From the NCBI RefSeq assembly GCF_900101545.1, contig NZ_FMZU01000001.1, positions 186,001 through 250,000 of the forward strand: DNA of 64,000 nucleotides, given 5' to 3'. Below the pieces are notes generated by a model, which saw nothing but the letters and a program-made list of their open reading frames with translations, was not told the origin of the DNA and ran no database searches. Positions 24,568 to 33,608 of the stretch are shown one piece after another (positions within the stretch are counted from its first letter, which is position 1; each line of letters starts with the position of its first letter). The position numbers and the translations under genes are program-made. This DNA comes from Variovorax sp. CF079 (lineage in GTDB: Bacteria > Pseudomonadota > Gammaproteobacteria > Burkholderiales > Burkholderiaceae_C).

Positions 24568-25818
24568 ATGAATCTCATCCGGCCGGCCGCGCCTGCTGCA
24601 GACGAGCTGCGCGATCGTTTCCAGGCGGTGCGTGCGCAAAGCCTCGCGCTCGCGGCGCCCCTCTCGGCCGAAGACCAGTGCATCCAGTCGATGCCCGATG
24701 CCAGCCCGACCAAATGGCACCTGGCCCATACCACCTGGTTCTTCGAGACCGTGCTGCTGCAGCCGCATGCCACGGGCTACCGCGTCTTCGATCCGCGTTT
24801 TCACTATCTCTTCAACTCCTACTACGAGGCGCTGGGCCCGCGCCATCCGCGGCCGCAGCGCGGGCTTCTGACGCGGCCTTCGCTCGATGAGGTGCATGCC
24901 TACCGCCGCCACGTCGACGAAGCGGTGGAGGCGCTGCTCGAGACGGCGGGCGAGGGCCGGGACTGGGATGCGATCGCGGCGTTCGTCACGCTCGGGCTGC
25001 ATCACGAACAGCAGCACCAGGAGCTCATCGTCACCGACATCCTGCATGCCCTGTCCTGCAACCCGCTGCTGCCCGCGTACCGGGCCGCGGCGGGGCCGGC
25101 GCTTCGGCTGGCCTCGGTACCGCCGCCGATGCAATGGCTGCCGCAGTCCGGCGGCCTGGTCGAGGTCGGCCATGGCGGCGCAGGCTTCGCCTTCGACAAC
25201 GAGACACCGCGCCACGCGGCGCTGCTGCGGCCCTATGCCATCGCCGATCGGCTCGTGAACTGCGGCGACTATGCGCAGTTCATTGCCGATGGCGCCTACC
25301 AGCGGCCCGAACTCTGGCTGTCCGACGGCTGGGCCGCGGTACAGGCCCAGGGCTGGCGCTGCCCGGCCTACTGGCTCGCGCCCGACGATCCGCGGCTTGC
25401 CCACCAAGGTGCGACGGCGGGCTGGCATGTCTTCGGCCTGCACGGCGTGCGGCCGCTGGAGCCCGAGGCGCCAGTGGCCCAGCTGAGCTTCTACGAAGCG
25501 GCCGCGTTCGCCGAATGGGCCGGCGCGCGGCTGCCGACCGAGTTCGAATGGGAGGCCGCACACGACGCGCCCGGCATCATGCAGATGAGCGGCCAGGTGT
25601 GGCAGTGGACGCGTTCTTCCTACGACCCATACCCGGGCTTTCGCCCGCTCGCGGGCATCGCGGCGGAATACAACGGCAAGTTCATGGTCGGCCAGCTGGT
25701 GCTGCGCGGCGGCAGCGTCGCCACGCCCGAAGGGCACACGCGCCCCAGCTACCGCAACTTCTTCCCGCCGGCCGCGCGCTGGCAGTTCTCGGGGCTGCGG
25801 CTCGCGAAGGAGCTCTGA
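24568..25818 (+). CDS. egtB: Ergothioneine biosynthesis protein EgtB
   Basis: A 416-residue sulfoxide synthase joining hercynine to a cysteine-derived thiol. The N-terminal DinB-like domain provides iron ligands: H54 in HLAHTTWFFE and H146/H150 in GLHHEQQHQEL. The C-terminal FGE-sulfatase domain has ARLPTEFEWEAA, GQVWQWTRSSYDPYPGF, RGGSVATPEGHTRPSYRNFFPP and a final SGLRLA. GGAG lies at good spacing before the ATG at 24568. Its stop overlaps egtD by one base (TGATG). No egtA, egtC or egtE lies alongside. Confidence 0.95.
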   Translation: MNLIRPAAPAADELRDRFQAVRAQSLALAAPLSAEDQCIQSMPDASPTKWHLAHTTWFFETVLLQPHATGYRVFDPRFHYLFNSYYEALGPRHPRPQRGLLTRPSLDEVHAYRRHVDEAVEALLETAGEGRDWDAIAAFVTLGLHHEQQHQELIVTDILHALSCNPLLPAYRAAAGPALRLASVPPPMQWLPQSGGLVEVGHGGAGFAFDNETPRHAALLRPYAIADRLVNCGDYAQFIADGAYQRPELWLSDGWAAVQAQGWRCPAYWLAPDDPRLAHQGATAGWHVFGLHGVRPLEPEAPVAQLSFYEAAAFAEWAGARLPTEFEWEAAHDAPGIMQMSGQVWQWTRSSYDPYPGFRPLAGIAAEYNGKFMVGQLVLRGGSVATPEGHTRPSYRNFFPPAARWQFSGLRLAKEL

Positions 25819-26804
25819 TGGGCAATCCTGCATTCAACCTCCACGCGTTTCGCACCGCGCAGCGGGCCGCGCCGCTTTCCAATTTCGGCCGCGAGCTGTT
25901 CGCGGGCCTGAGCCGCGGCGCGCGCAGCATCCCGCCGAAGTTCTTCTACGACGTCGCGGGATCGGCGCTGTTCGACCGCATCTGCGAGCTGCCCGAGTAC
26001 TACCCGACGCGCACCGAGCTGCGCATCCTCACCGAGTGCGCCTCCGAGATCGCGGCCCAGATCGGCCCGAAGGCCGAGATCATCGAATTCGGCGCCGGTT
26101 CGCTCACCAAGGTGCGGCTCTTGCTCGACGCACTCGATGCGCCGAAGCGCTATGTGCCGATCGATATTTCCGGCGAGCACCTCGAAGCGGCGGCACAACG
26201 CCTGCGCGACGACTATCCGCGGCTGGCGGTGCAGCCCCTGGTGGCCGACTACACCATGCCGCTGGTGCTGCCCGCGCGCGGCGAGGGCATGGGCCAGCGC
26301 GTTGGCTTCTTTCCCGGCTCGACCCTGGGCAACTTCAGTCCCGATGAAGCGCTCGCCTTCCTGCAACTGGCCCAGCGCCTGCTGCGCGGCGGCGGCCTGC
26401 TGCTCGGCGTCGACCTGGTCAAGGACCCGGCGCTGCTGCATGCGGCCTACAACGATGCGCAGGGCGTGACCGCGGCCTTCAACCTCAACCTGCTGCGCCG
26501 CGCCAACGCCGAGCTCGACACCGATTTCGACCTCGACGGCTTCACGCATGCGGCCTTCTACAACGCGCCGCTGCGGCGCATCGAGATGCACCTGGTGAGC
26601 CGCCGCGCGCAGACCGTCACGCTCGACGGCCAGCGTTTCGCCTTCGACGAGGGCGAAACCATCCACACCGAAAACTCGCACAAGTTCACCGCCGAAGGCC
26701 TGCGTGCGCTCGCGGTGAAGGCGGGCTTCAGGCCGGCCGCGGTGTGGACCGATCCCGAGCGCCTGTTCAGCGTCCACTGGCTGCAATCGCCCGCGGCACA
26801 ATAA
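25818..26804 (+). CDS. egtD: L-histidine N-alpha-methyltransferase EgtD
   Basis: A 328-residue SAM-dependent methyltransferase that trimethylates histidine to hercynine, the first step of ergothioneine synthesis. Family marks are SIPPKFFYDVAGSALFDRICELPEYYPTRTE, the SAM motif IIEFGAGSLTKVRLLLDAL, FFPGSTLGNFSPDEA and the C-terminal IHTENSHKFTAEGL. Length is as expected. It is coupled to egtB by a one-base overlap. A perfect hairpin lies in the 37-base gap to the next gene. Confidence 0.96.
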   Translation: MGNPAFNLHAFRTAQRAAPLSNFGRELFAGLSRGARSIPPKFFYDVAGSALFDRICELPEYYPTRTELRILTECASEIAAQIGPKAEIIEFGAGSLTKVRLLLDALDAPKRYVPIDISGEHLEAAAQRLRDDYPRLAVQPLVADYTMPLVLPARGEGMGQRVGFFPGSTLGNFSPDEALAFLQLAQRLLRGGGLLLGVDLVKDPALLHAAYNDAQGVTAAFNLNLLRRANAELDTDFDLDGFTHAAFYNAPLRRIEMHLVSRRAQTVTLDGQRFAFDEGETIHTENSHKFTAEGLRALAVKAGFRPAAVWTDPERLFSVHWLQSPAAQ

Positions 26805-26810
26805 GGTGCT

Positions 26811-26829
26811 GCCCGCGTTCTGCGGGCAT
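26811..26829 (+). other. Hairpin between egtD and the DUF427 gene
   Basis: A perfect 7-bp stem (TGCCCGC, 26811-26817; GCGGGCA, 26823-26829) with a five-base loop sits just before the ribosome binding site of the DUF427 gene. It lacks a T-tract, so it is not a classic terminator. It could shield the start or stabilise the upstream mRNA. Confidence 0.35.
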
Positions 26830-26841
26830 GGAGACCTTGTC

Positions 26842-27123
26842 ATGAAAGCAACCTGGAACGGCGTCACCATCGCCGAGAGCGACGACACCGTGCTCGTCGA
26901 AGGCAACCACTACTTCCCCATGAGCTCGCTCAAGCGCGAGCACGTGACCTTCAGCAACCACAAGACCACCTGCCCCTGGAAGGGCAGCGCAAGCTACTAC
27001 TCGCTGCTGGTCAACGGCGAGCTCCACACCGATGCCGCCTGGTATTACGCCGACCCCAAGCCCGAAGCGGAGATGGTCCGGGACCGCGTCGCCTTCTGGA
27101 AGGACGTGAAGGTGACGGAGTGA
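26842..27123 (+). CDS. DUF427 domain protein
   Basis: A 93-residue protein of the DUF427 family. The family signature is nearly complete: VEGNHYFPMSSL, then HKTTCPWKGSASYYSLLVNGE, then DAAWYYADPKPEAE. The function is unknown; homologues are small beta-rich cytosolic proteins widespread in bacteria and fungi. It ends with a four-base overlap on the 2-oxoglutarate dioxygenase, so the two are made together, and it follows egtD by 37 bases. Confidence 0.92.
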   Translation: MKATWNGVTIAESDDTVLVEGNHYFPMSSLKREHVTFSNHKTTCPWKGSASYYSLLVNGELHTDAAWYYADPKPEAEMVRDRVAFWKDVKVTE

Positions 27124-27863
27124 GCGGCGGCCTCTTCAATCCGCCGTTCACGCCGCCCGATCGACTCGTCGCCGCATTGCGCCAGGACGGCTACGTCGTC
27201 CTGAGTCCGCAAGGCGTGGCCGAGTGGCTGGGTACCTCGCTGACCGAATTCGACGCGCTGCACGGCGACTGGGACCAACTGCCGCCCGACGAATACCTGA
27301 AGGACGGCGGCCGCTATCGCACGCGGCGCCATGCCTGCTTCACGGTCGAGGATGCGGCGCTCGAACAGGTGCCGCACCGCGCACACTGGCAGCCGGTGGA
27401 ATACAACGCGCTGCATGGCGGCATGCAGCGCTGGTTCGCGCCGATGGAAGCGGGAACGTTGGCGCAGCCTGCATGGCAGCGGCTGCTGCGCGGCCTGGGC
27501 GGCGTGGCGAGCGGCCTGCGCGGCACGCAGCGCTGGTACGTGGAGGCGCACCAGTTCCGCATCGACACCGCCGATGGCATCGGCCGGCCGACGCCGGAGG
27601 GCGCGCACCGCGACGGCGTCGACCTGGTGGCGGTCGCGCTGATCGGGCGCCATAACATCAAGGGCGGCGAAACGCGCGTGTTCGAGGCCGCGGGCCGTCG
27701 CGGCGAACGCTTCACGATGACCGAGCCCTGGACGCTGCTCCTGCTCGACGACGCGCGCATGATCCACGAGTCGACGCCGATCCAGCCGCTGGTCGAAGGC
27801 CAGCCGGGCTGGCGCGACACGCTGGTCGTGACCTGCCGCGCCGACGCATTTCAAGGCGATTGA
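27120..27863 (+). CDS. 2-oxoglutarate/Fe(II) dioxygenase (PF10014 type)
   Basis: A 247-residue protein of the 2OG-Fe dioxygenase family that includes amino acid hydroxylases such as the L-isoleucine 4-hydroxylase IDO. The facial triad is seen as HRD in PEGAHRDGVDLVAVALIGR plus the distal His in DDARMIHESTP; an Arg in GWRDTLVVTCR may hold 2-oxoglutarate. Upstream YLKDGGRYRTRRHACF is also family-typical. It would hydroxylate a free amino acid or small metabolite. Location behind egtBD makes a hercynine or ergothioneine-related substrate conceivable, but that is a guess. Confidence 0.88.
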   Translation: MSGGLFNPPFTPPDRLVAALRQDGYVVLSPQGVAEWLGTSLTEFDALHGDWDQLPPDEYLKDGGRYRTRRHACFTVEDAALEQVPHRAHWQPVEYNALHGGMQRWFAPMEAGTLAQPAWQRLLRGLGGVASGLRGTQRWYVEAHQFRIDTADGIGRPTPEGAHRDGVDLVAVALIGRHNIKGGETRVFEAAGRRGERFTMTEPWTLLLLDDARMIHESTPIQPLVEGQPGWRDTLVVTCRADAFQGD

Positions 27864-27967
27864 CGCCACTTGCCGGACCGTAGCCGTCCTACAGTCCGGC
27901 CCTCTCCCTGGATGTAAATTCGGGGTCCGGCTCGCCCTGCGAGCCCTGCGAACGAAAGAGGTCTGCC

Positions 27968-28405
27968 ATGTTCAATCACATCCTGGTCCCGATCGATGGA
28001 TCCGAAACGTCGATGCTTGCGGTCAGCAAGGCCAGCGGACTGGCGCTGGCATTCGGCAGCCGCATCACCCTGATCCACGTGGTGGACAACTATCCTTTCA
28101 TCGGCGTGGGCGCCGACTATGCGCTCGGCCAGAACGAATACCTCGCAGCCGCCACCAGCAGCGCCAACGCGGCGCTGGCGCGCGGTGTCGCGGCGCTGGC
28201 GGCGGAAGGGCTGCACAGCGACCAGCGCGTGATCGACGGCCACGTGGTGCACGAAGGCATCGTCGATACCGCCGAGGCGATCGCGGCCGACCTGATCGTG
28301 ATGGGCTCGCACGGGCGCTCCGGCATCGAGAAACTGCTGCTCGGCAGCGTGACGCAGCGGGTGCTGCAGGATTCGAAAGTCCCCGTGCTGGTGGTCAAGG
28401 GCTGA
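27968..28405 (+). CDS. Universal stress protein (UspA family)
   Basis: A 145-residue single Usp domain. It begins FNHILVPIDGSETS and ends with the nucleotide-binding signature GSHGRSGIEKLLLGSVTQRVL, which fits the ATP-binding branch. These proteins are induced by growth arrest and energy stress. A GAGG site precedes the ATG, with a 104-base gap from the dioxygenase, so it probably has its own promoter. Confidence 0.94.
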   Translation: MFNHILVPIDGSETSMLAVSKASGLALAFGSRITLIHVVDNYPFIGVGADYALGQNEYLAAATSSANAALARGVAALAAEGLHSDQRVIDGHVVHEGIVDTAEAIAADLIVMGSHGRSGIEKLLLGSVTQRVLQDSKVPVLVVKG

Positions 28406-28427
28406 GGGCCGGAGGCAAAGGCTTTTT

Positions 28428-29069
28428 TCAGGCAAACGGCGGCGGACTCTCGAAACGCCGTACTCGCCCGTCGGCAGGGTGCATGAACTCGAGCGCGCTC
28501 GCGTGCAACAGCAGCCTCGGCGCGCGTTGCCGCACTTCCTCGCTGCCATAGAGCGCATCGCCGAGGATCGGGTGGCCGATCGACAGCAGATGAACCCGCA
28601 ACTGATGGCTGCGGCCGGTCAGCGGCTCCAGCCACAGGTGGCTCGCATGGCGCTCGGGCAGCTGGCGCTTCACGCGCCATCGCGTCTGGCTCGGCTTGCC
28701 TGATTCGGGATCGATCTTCTGCAGCGGCCTTCGCGGCCAATCGGCTGCCAGCGGCGCATCGATCAGCGCCCATTCGTCGGTGAGCGGCAGCAGCCCGTCG
28801 ACGATCGCTTCATAGCGCTTGCGCATTCGCCGCTGCGCGAAGGCATCGCCGAGCGCGCGCTGCATCGCGGGGCTGCGTGCCATCAGCACCAGGCCGCTGG
28901 TGGCCATGTCGAGCCGGTGCACCACCAGCGCATCGGGCCAGCGCTGCAGCGCCCGCGCACTGAGGCAGTCCTGCTTGTCCTCGCCGCGCCCGGGCACGCA
29001 CAGCAGGCCGGCGGGCTTGTCGAGCACCAGCAGCTGGGGGTCTTCGTGGATCACGCGCAGCGAAGTCAT
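28428..29069 (-). CDS. RluA-family pseudouridine synthase
   Basis: A 213-residue synthase that isomerises uridine in rRNA or tRNA. The catalytic Asp is in VVHRLDMATSGLVLMA, with the earlier DPQLLVLDKPAGLLCVPG and later PLTGRSHQLRVHLLSIGHPILGD motifs. It lacks an S4 RNA-binding domain, as in E. coli RluA (23S U746 and tRNA U32), which is the closest architecture. It is convergent with Usp and divergent from the MFS exporter. Confidence 0.92.
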   Translation of the reverse strand: MTSLRVIHEDPQLLVLDKPAGLLCVPGRGEDKQDCLSARALQRWPDALVVHRLDMATSGLVLMARSPAMQRALGDAFAQRRMRKRYEAIVDGLLPLTDEWALIDAPLAADWPRRPLQKIDPESGKPSQTRWRVKRQLPERHASHLWLEPLTGRSHQLRVHLLSIGHPILGDALYGSEEVRQRAPRLLLHASALEFMHPADGRVRRFESPPPFA

Positions 29070-29117
29070 TGGCCTAGCAAGTCTAGAAGCCTTTGATGCT
29101 CAGCTATCCTCGATGCA

Positions 29118-30356
29118 ATGTCCGCCCGCGCCGCCTCGCCGAATTTTTCCGATCTCACGCGCGAGCGGCCCTTCATGCGGCTGTGGACCGCGCGGCTCTT
29201 CGGCTCGGCCGCCGCCCAGATGCTGCTGGTCGCGATCGGTTGGCACATGTACGAGCTCACCGGCAGCGCCTGGGATCTCGGCCTGGTCGGGCTCTACCAG
29301 TTCGTGCCGGCGCTGCTGCTGGCGTTGCTGGCGGGCCACATCGTCGACCGCCACCATCGCGGCCGCATCGTCGCCGCCTGCCTCGCGGTGCAAGGCGCGG
29401 TCGCGCTGCTGCTCCTCGGCGCCGTCTACACGCATCAGGACTCGCGCGGATTGCTGCTCGGCCTGTCGCTGGTGCTGGGCGCGGTGCGCGCCTTCCAGAT
29501 GCCGGCGCAGCAGGCGCTGACGCCGCTGCTCGTGCCACCGCTGATGCTGCCGCGCGCGATGGCCTTCAGCTCGGCCGGCATGCAGGGCGCGATCATCGGC
29601 GGGCCGGCGCTGGGCGGTCTGCTGTTCGCGGCGGGCACGGGCGTGGTGTACGGCGCGAGCCTGCTGTTCTTCGCCGTCGGCAGCCTGCTGCTGATGCAGC
29701 TGCGCTACGACCACATGCCGGCGCCGCGCGAGCCGGTCACGCTGGCGACGGTACTGGCAGGCGTGGATTTCATCTGGAAGCGCAAGCCCGTGCTCGGCGC
29801 CGTCTCGCTCGACCTGTTCGCGGTGCTGCTCGGCGGCGCGGTCGCGCTGCTGCCGATCTTCGCCAAGGACATCCTGCACACGGGGCCCTGGGGCCTGGGC
29901 CTGTTGCGCAGCGCGCCGGCGGTCGGTGCGCTGGCGATGTCGATCATGCTGACGCGCCGGCCCATCGAGCGGCACGTGGGGCGCACGCTGCTGATGGCGG
30001 TGGGTGCCTTCGGCGTCTGCATGGTGATGTTCGGCCTCTCGCGCAGCTTCCTCGTCTCGCTGATCGCGCTTGCGGTCTCGGGCGGCGCCGACATGGTCAA
30101 CGTCGTGATCCGGCAGACGCTGGTGCAGCTCGAAACGCCGGACGCGATGCGCGGCCGCGTGAGCGCCGTCAACTCGATCTTCATCGGCGCCAGCAACCAG
30201 CTCGGCGAGTTCGAGTCGGGCGCCACCGCGGCACTGCTGGGGCCGGTGGGCTCCGTGGTGACGGGCGGCGTCGGCACGGTGCTGGTGGCGCTCGCCTGGT
30301 TCCGGCTCTTTCCCTCGCTCGCGCAGCGCGACCGGATCGTTCGGTCAGAAGTGTGA
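29118..30356 (+). CDS. MFS exporter (EntS/MFS_3 family)
   Basis: A 412-residue 12-helix major facilitator. The N-terminus FMRLWTARLFGSAAAQMLLVAIGWHMYELTGSAWDLGLVGLYQFVPALLLALLAGHIVDRHHRGR carries the TM2-3 loop motif of the enterobactin exporter EntS group. DAMRGRVSAVNSIFIGASNQLGEFESG is also typical of this branch. No siderophore genes are nearby, so the substrate is not known. The last 12 bases overlap the convergent ferredoxin gene. Confidence 0.9.
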   Translation: MSARAASPNFSDLTRERPFMRLWTARLFGSAAAQMLLVAIGWHMYELTGSAWDLGLVGLYQFVPALLLALLAGHIVDRHHRGRIVAACLAVQGAVALLLLGAVYTHQDSRGLLLGLSLVLGAVRAFQMPAQQALTPLLVPPLMLPRAMAFSSAGMQGAIIGGPALGGLLFAAGTGVVYGASLLFFAVGSLLLMQLRYDHMPAPREPVTLATVLAGVDFIWKRKPVLGAVSLDLFAVLLGGAVALLPIFAKDILHTGPWGLGLLRSAPAVGALAMSIMLTRRPIERHVGRTLLMAVGAFGVCMVMFGLSRSFLVSLIALAVSGGADMVNVVIRQTLVQLETPDAMRGRVSAVNSIFIGASNQLGEFESGATAALLGPVGSVVTGGVGTVLVALAWFRLFPSLAQRDRIVRSEV

Positions 30357-30626
30357 AAACGCGTGCGGCACGTCGAGCGTGACATCGCCCAGCGGCTCGG
30401 CCACGCAGGGCAGGATCCAGCCCTCGGCCTTCTCGTCGGCGCTCACGCCCGGCCACTCGATGCGGTAGCGCACCTCGCCGGCCCTCAGCTTGCTGATGCA
30501 GGTCCGGCAGGTGCCGTTGCGGCAGGAACTCGGCAGCTCGATGCCGGCCGCAGCGGCGGACTGCAGCAGCGTGAGCCCGGGCTCGGTGTCGAAGTCGAAC
30601 CCGCCGGGCTCGATGCGCGCCTTCAT
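30345..30626 (-). CDS. 2Fe-2S ferredoxin
   Basis: A 93-residue plant-type [2Fe-2S] ferredoxin domain. The four cysteines are in [14 protein letters not shown] (three) and ILPCVAEP (the fourth). The spacing CX4CX2C is standard. It begins in a four-base overlap with the VF530 gene, which suggests co-translation although no functional link is known. The electron donor and acceptor are unidentified. Confidence 0.92.
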   Translation of the reverse strand: MKARIEPGGFDFDTEPGLTLLQSAAAAGIELPSSCRNGTCRTCISKLRAGEVRYRIEWPGVSADEKAEGWILPCVAEPLGDVTLDVPHAFSHF

Positions 30627-30883
30627 GGCGGCGTGCCGCGCGAGGCCTGTCGCCGCTCTTCGCGCAGCATGAAGAGGTAGAGGCTTTCGACCTTCTCGCG
30701 CGCCCACGGCGTCTTGCGCAGGAACTTGAGGCTGGAGGCCACGCTCGGGTCGCTGGTGAAGCAGCGCAGCGGGATGCGCTCGCCCAGGCCCTGCCAGCCA
30801 TAGTGCGCCGCCAGCGCCGTCACGATGGCCTCGAGCGTGAGCCCGTGCAAGGGGTTGCGGGGCTGCTGCGGCGCCGTCGTCAC
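30623..30883 (-). CDS. VF530-family DNA-binding protein
   Basis: An 86-residue protein of the VF530 (DUF2132) family, small helical DNA-binding proteins named after a Vibrio fischeri structure. It contains [57 protein letters not shown], almost the whole family consensus. The start is a GTG that overlaps the upstream small gene by four bases. Function in the cell is unknown. Confidence 0.92.
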   Translation of the reverse strand: MTTAPQQPRNPLHGLTLEAIVTALAAHYGWQGLGERIPLRCFTSDPSVASSLKFLRKTPWAREKVESLYLFMLREERRQASRGTPP

Positions 30884-31026
30884 TTGTTCTTGAGCTTGCC
30901 GCGCGGGATGACCGCGGTGGTGATGGTGCGCACCGGTTCGATGCCTGCGCCTGGCGGTTTCGGCGGGGAGCTGTCCTTCTTGGGTTTCTTGGCTTCCTTG
31001 TTGCTGCGCTGTTGACTCTTGGCCAT
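30880..31026 (-). CDS. Small basic protein
   Basis: A 48-residue lysine- and proline-rich protein ([18 protein letters not shown], then SSPPKPPG and a short [15 protein letters not shown] tail). The ATG at 31026 has GGAG at good spacing; a longer frame starting at 31122 would be non-coding. It is coupled by a four-base overlap to the VF530 gene. Its charge suggests nucleic acid association, but there is no recognised domain. Confidence 0.7.
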   Translation of the reverse strand: MAKSQQRSNKEAKKPKKDSSPPKPPGAGIEPVRTITTAVIPRGKLKNK

Positions 31027-31120
31027 GGTGATTCTCCGGATAGATGCGAATGCAGCAGGAAGTTTAGGGCCTGCCGGCGCGGCGACAATACGGCCCTTTA
31101 CCGTTCGTTCCGCCGCATCC

Positions 31121-31636
31121 ATGTCCGACTACGAAGTTCGCCCCGCCACCATGCGCGATGCCAAAGCCATCGCCGAAGTTCACGCCGCCGCCGCCCGGGC
31201 CGCCTACACGGGCATCCTGCCCGAAGACCAGCTGCGCGCGCTGGCGCCGTCCACGCGCGAAGCGAAATGGCGCGAGGCGATCGAGTTCAGCGAGCCGCAG
31301 GTGCATGTGGCGGTGCTGGGCGAGGAGGTGGTCGGCTTCGTCGGCTTCGACCGTTCGCGCGATGCCAAGACACCTTCGACCACCGGCGAAATCTGGGCCA
31401 TCTACGTCAAGCCGGAACACTGGGGCAAGGGCGTCGGCGTCGCGCTGTGGGATGCCGCGCGCGACGGCCTCGAGGAAGAGGGCTGCACGCTGGTCACCAT
31501 CTGGGTGCCGCTGCGCAACGACCGCGCGATGCGCTTCCATGAACTGGCCGGCTTCAAGCGCGAGATGAAGACCGCCAAGACGACCTCGATCGGTGGTATC
31601 AAGATCGAAGAGATCCGCCTCAAACGCAACGTCTAA
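31121..31636 (+). CDS. GNAT-family acetyltransferase
   Basis: A 171-residue GNAT enzyme. The fold is clear from YEVRPATMRDAKAIAEVHAAAARAAYTGILPEDQL, then IWAIYVKPEHWGKGVGVALWDAARDGLEEEGC (acetyl-CoA pyrophosphate loop) and WVPLRNDRAMRFHELAGF. The subfamily is common in soil proteobacteria but the acceptor is not known. The start at 31121 is an ATG; the gene lies 12 bases before the DUF808 gene and could share its transcript. Confidence 0.9.
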   Translation: MSDYEVRPATMRDAKAIAEVHAAAARAAYTGILPEDQLRALAPSTREAKWREAIEFSEPQVHVAVLGEEVVGFVGFDRSRDAKTPSTTGEIWAIYVKPEHWGKGVGVALWDAARDGLEEEGCTLVTIWVPLRNDRAMRFHELAGFKREMKTAKTTSIGGIKIEEIRLKRNV

Positions 31637-31648
31637 AAATAAATCACG

Positions 31649-32554
31649 ATGGCGACCAGTCTGCTGCTTCTGCTCGACGACATTGCGACCGTTCTCGACG
31701 ACGTTTCCATCCTCACCAAGCTTGCCGCCAAGAAGACCGCCGGCGTGCTGGGCGACGACCTGGCGCTCAACGCGCAGCAGGTCTCGGGCGTCAAGGCCGA
31801 GCGCGAGCTGCCGGTGGTGTGGGCGGTGTGCAAGGGCTCCTTCATCAACAAGGCGATCCTGGTGCCGGCGGCGCTGGCCATCGGCACCTGGCTGCCCTGG
31901 CTGGTGACGCCGCTCCTGATGATCGGCGGCGCCTTCCTGTGTTTCGAGGGCTGCGAAAAGCTCGCGCACAAGTTCCTGCACAAGGACGAACACGCGGCCG
32001 ACACGGCGCGCCACGAGCATGCGGTTTCCGACCCCGGCGTTGACGTGGTCGCGGCCGAGAAGGACAAGATCAAGGGCGCGGTGCGCACCGACTTCATCCT
32101 GTCGGCGGAGATCATCGCGATCACGCTGGGGACGGTACAGGGCCAGCCCTTCGTGACGCAGTTGAGCGTGCTGGTCGGCATCGCGCTGGTCATGACCGTC
32201 GGTGTCTACGGCCTGGTGGCGGGCATCGTGAAGCTCGACGACGCCGGGCTCTATCTGAGCCAGCGCGAAGGCGCGGGCTCGCGAGCGCTCGGCCGCGGCA
32301 TCCTCGCGGCGGCGCCCTGGCTCATGAAGGCGCTCTCCATCGCCGGCACCGCCGCCATGTTCCTGGTCGGCGGCGGCATCCTGGTGCACGGCGTGCCGGC
32401 CCTGGGCCATGCGGTCGAGGCCTGGGCGCTGAACGCAGCCAGCCTGGTCGGCGGCCTCGGTTCGATGGGCGCCAATGCGGGCGTCGGCATCGTGGCCGGC
32501 GCGATCGTGCTGGGCGTGGTCGAGCTCGTGAAAAAAGCGCTCAAGAAGCGCTGA
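31649..32554 (+). CDS. DUF808 (YedI-like) inner-membrane protein
   Basis: A 301-residue membrane protein of the DUF808/YedI family. It opens with the diagnostic [44 protein letters not shown], followed by [26 protein letters not shown] and about seven membrane helices. It ends with [12 protein letters not shown]. Function is unknown; homologues are widespread. It overlaps the convergent mnmH by 14 bases. Confidence 0.92.
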   Translation: MATSLLLLLDDIATVLDDVSILTKLAAKKTAGVLGDDLALNAQQVSGVKAERELPVVWAVCKGSFINKAILVPAALAIGTWLPWLVTPLLMIGGAFLCFEGCEKLAHKFLHKDEHAADTARHEHAVSDPGVDVVAAEKDKIKGAVRTDFILSAEIIAITLGTVQGQPFVTQLSVLVGIALVMTVGVYGLVAGIVKLDDAGLYLSQREGAGSRALGRGILAAAPWLMKALSIAGTAAMFLVGGGILVHGVPALGHAVEAWALNAASLVGGLGSMGANAGVGIVAGAIVLGVVELVKKALKKR

Positions 32555-33608
32555 GTTCCTGGCCGGCCCCGGCCCCGGCCACGCGGCGCGCGATCGCCTC
32601 GACGCCTTCGTCCGAAAGGTCGTCGACGCGCAAGACCTGCCGTTCGTCCCAGCGCGCGAAATGGCTGGCCTGCGACCGCTTGTAGGCCGGGTCGTAATGC
32701 AACGCGGTCAGCTCCGCGAACAGCGAGGGCAGGTTGCGCTCGGCGGCCCATTGCTGCCAGCGCGCGATCACGACCTTGCCGTGCAATTCCTTCAGCATGG
32801 CGAGCTGGCGCGAAAGCGCCTCCGGGTCGTCGCCGAGGTAGGCGTAGTCGCGCAGCAGGTAGGCCAGGCGCGCTTCGGGCGTGGCGTCGATCTCGATCAC
32901 GCGGCTCGCGCGCATGCGCTCCATCAGCGCCGTGGGTACGTTGAGGCGGCCGATGCGGCGGCTCTCGCCCTCGACGTAGAGCGGCTTTTGCGGATCGATG
33001 CGGTCCAGCAGCTCGGCGATGCGCGTCTCGAAGGCGGTCTGCGAAGGTTGCGGCACGCCGGGCAGGGCGCCGAGCAGCGAGCCCTTGTGGGCGGCGAAGC
33101 CTTCGAGGTCGAGCACCTGCTCGCCCTGTGCCGCCATGGCCTGCAGCACACGCGTCTTGGCGCTGCCGGTGGCGCCGCACAGCACGCGCAGCTCGAGCCG
33201 CGGGCACAGCGTTTCGATCCGCGTGATCACGTGGCGGCGCCAGCTCTTGTAGCCGCCGGCGAGCTGCTGCGCGTCCCAGCCGACGAGGCGCAGCCAGGTC
33301 GTCATCGAGCCGCTGCGCAGGCCGCCGCGCCAGCAATAGATGAGCGGCTTCCAGTCGGCTGGCCGGTCGGCGAACTGCGCCTTCAGGTGCCGGGCGATGT
33401 TCGCGGCCACCATGGCGCCGCCGACCCGGCGCGCTTCGAAGGCGCCCTGTTGCTTGTAGAGCGTGCCGACAATGCGGCGCTCTTCGTCGTCCAGCACCGG
33501 GCAGTTGATCGCGCCGGGGATGTGGTCGATCGCGAACTCGGCCGGCGAGCGCGCATCGATGAGCGTGTCGAAGCGTTGGCGGTCGCCCACGCGCACCGGG
33601 TCGCGCAT
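32541..33608 (-). CDS. mnmH: tRNA 2-selenouridine/geranyl-2-thiouridine synthase
   Basis: A 355-residue MnmH (SelU/YbbB). An N-terminal rhodanese domain carries the catalytic Cys92 in [16 protein letters not shown]-terminal P-loop domain has GATGSAKT (145-152) and the [13 protein letters not shown] region. It geranylates and then selenates 2-thiouridine at the tRNA wobble position. The P-loop is unusual because the usual Gly before Lys is Ala. selD is not in the window. A 73-residue membrane protein is fused by overlap to its start (TGATG). Confidence 0.93.
   Translation of the reverse strand: MRDPVRVGDRQRFDTLIDARSPAEFAIDHIPGAINCPVLDDEERRIVGTLYKQQGAFEARRVGGAMVAANIARHLKAQFADRPADWKPLIYCWRGGLRSGSMTTWLRLVGWDAQQLAGGYKSWRRHVITRIETLCPRLELRVLCGATGSAKTRVLQAMAAQGEQVLDLEGFAAHKGSLLGALPGVPQPSQTAFETRIAELLDRIDPQKPLYVEGESRRIGRLNVPTALMERMRASRVIEIDATPEARLAYLLRDYAYLGDDPEALSRQLAMLKELHGKVVIARWQQWAAERNLPSLFAELTALHYDPAYKRSQASHFARWDERQVLRVDDLSDEGVEAIARRVAGAGAGQELSAS

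Noticed and set aside
28406-28427. T-rich run after the universal stress gene considered as terminator
   Set aside because: No stable stem precedes the T-run on the plus strand.
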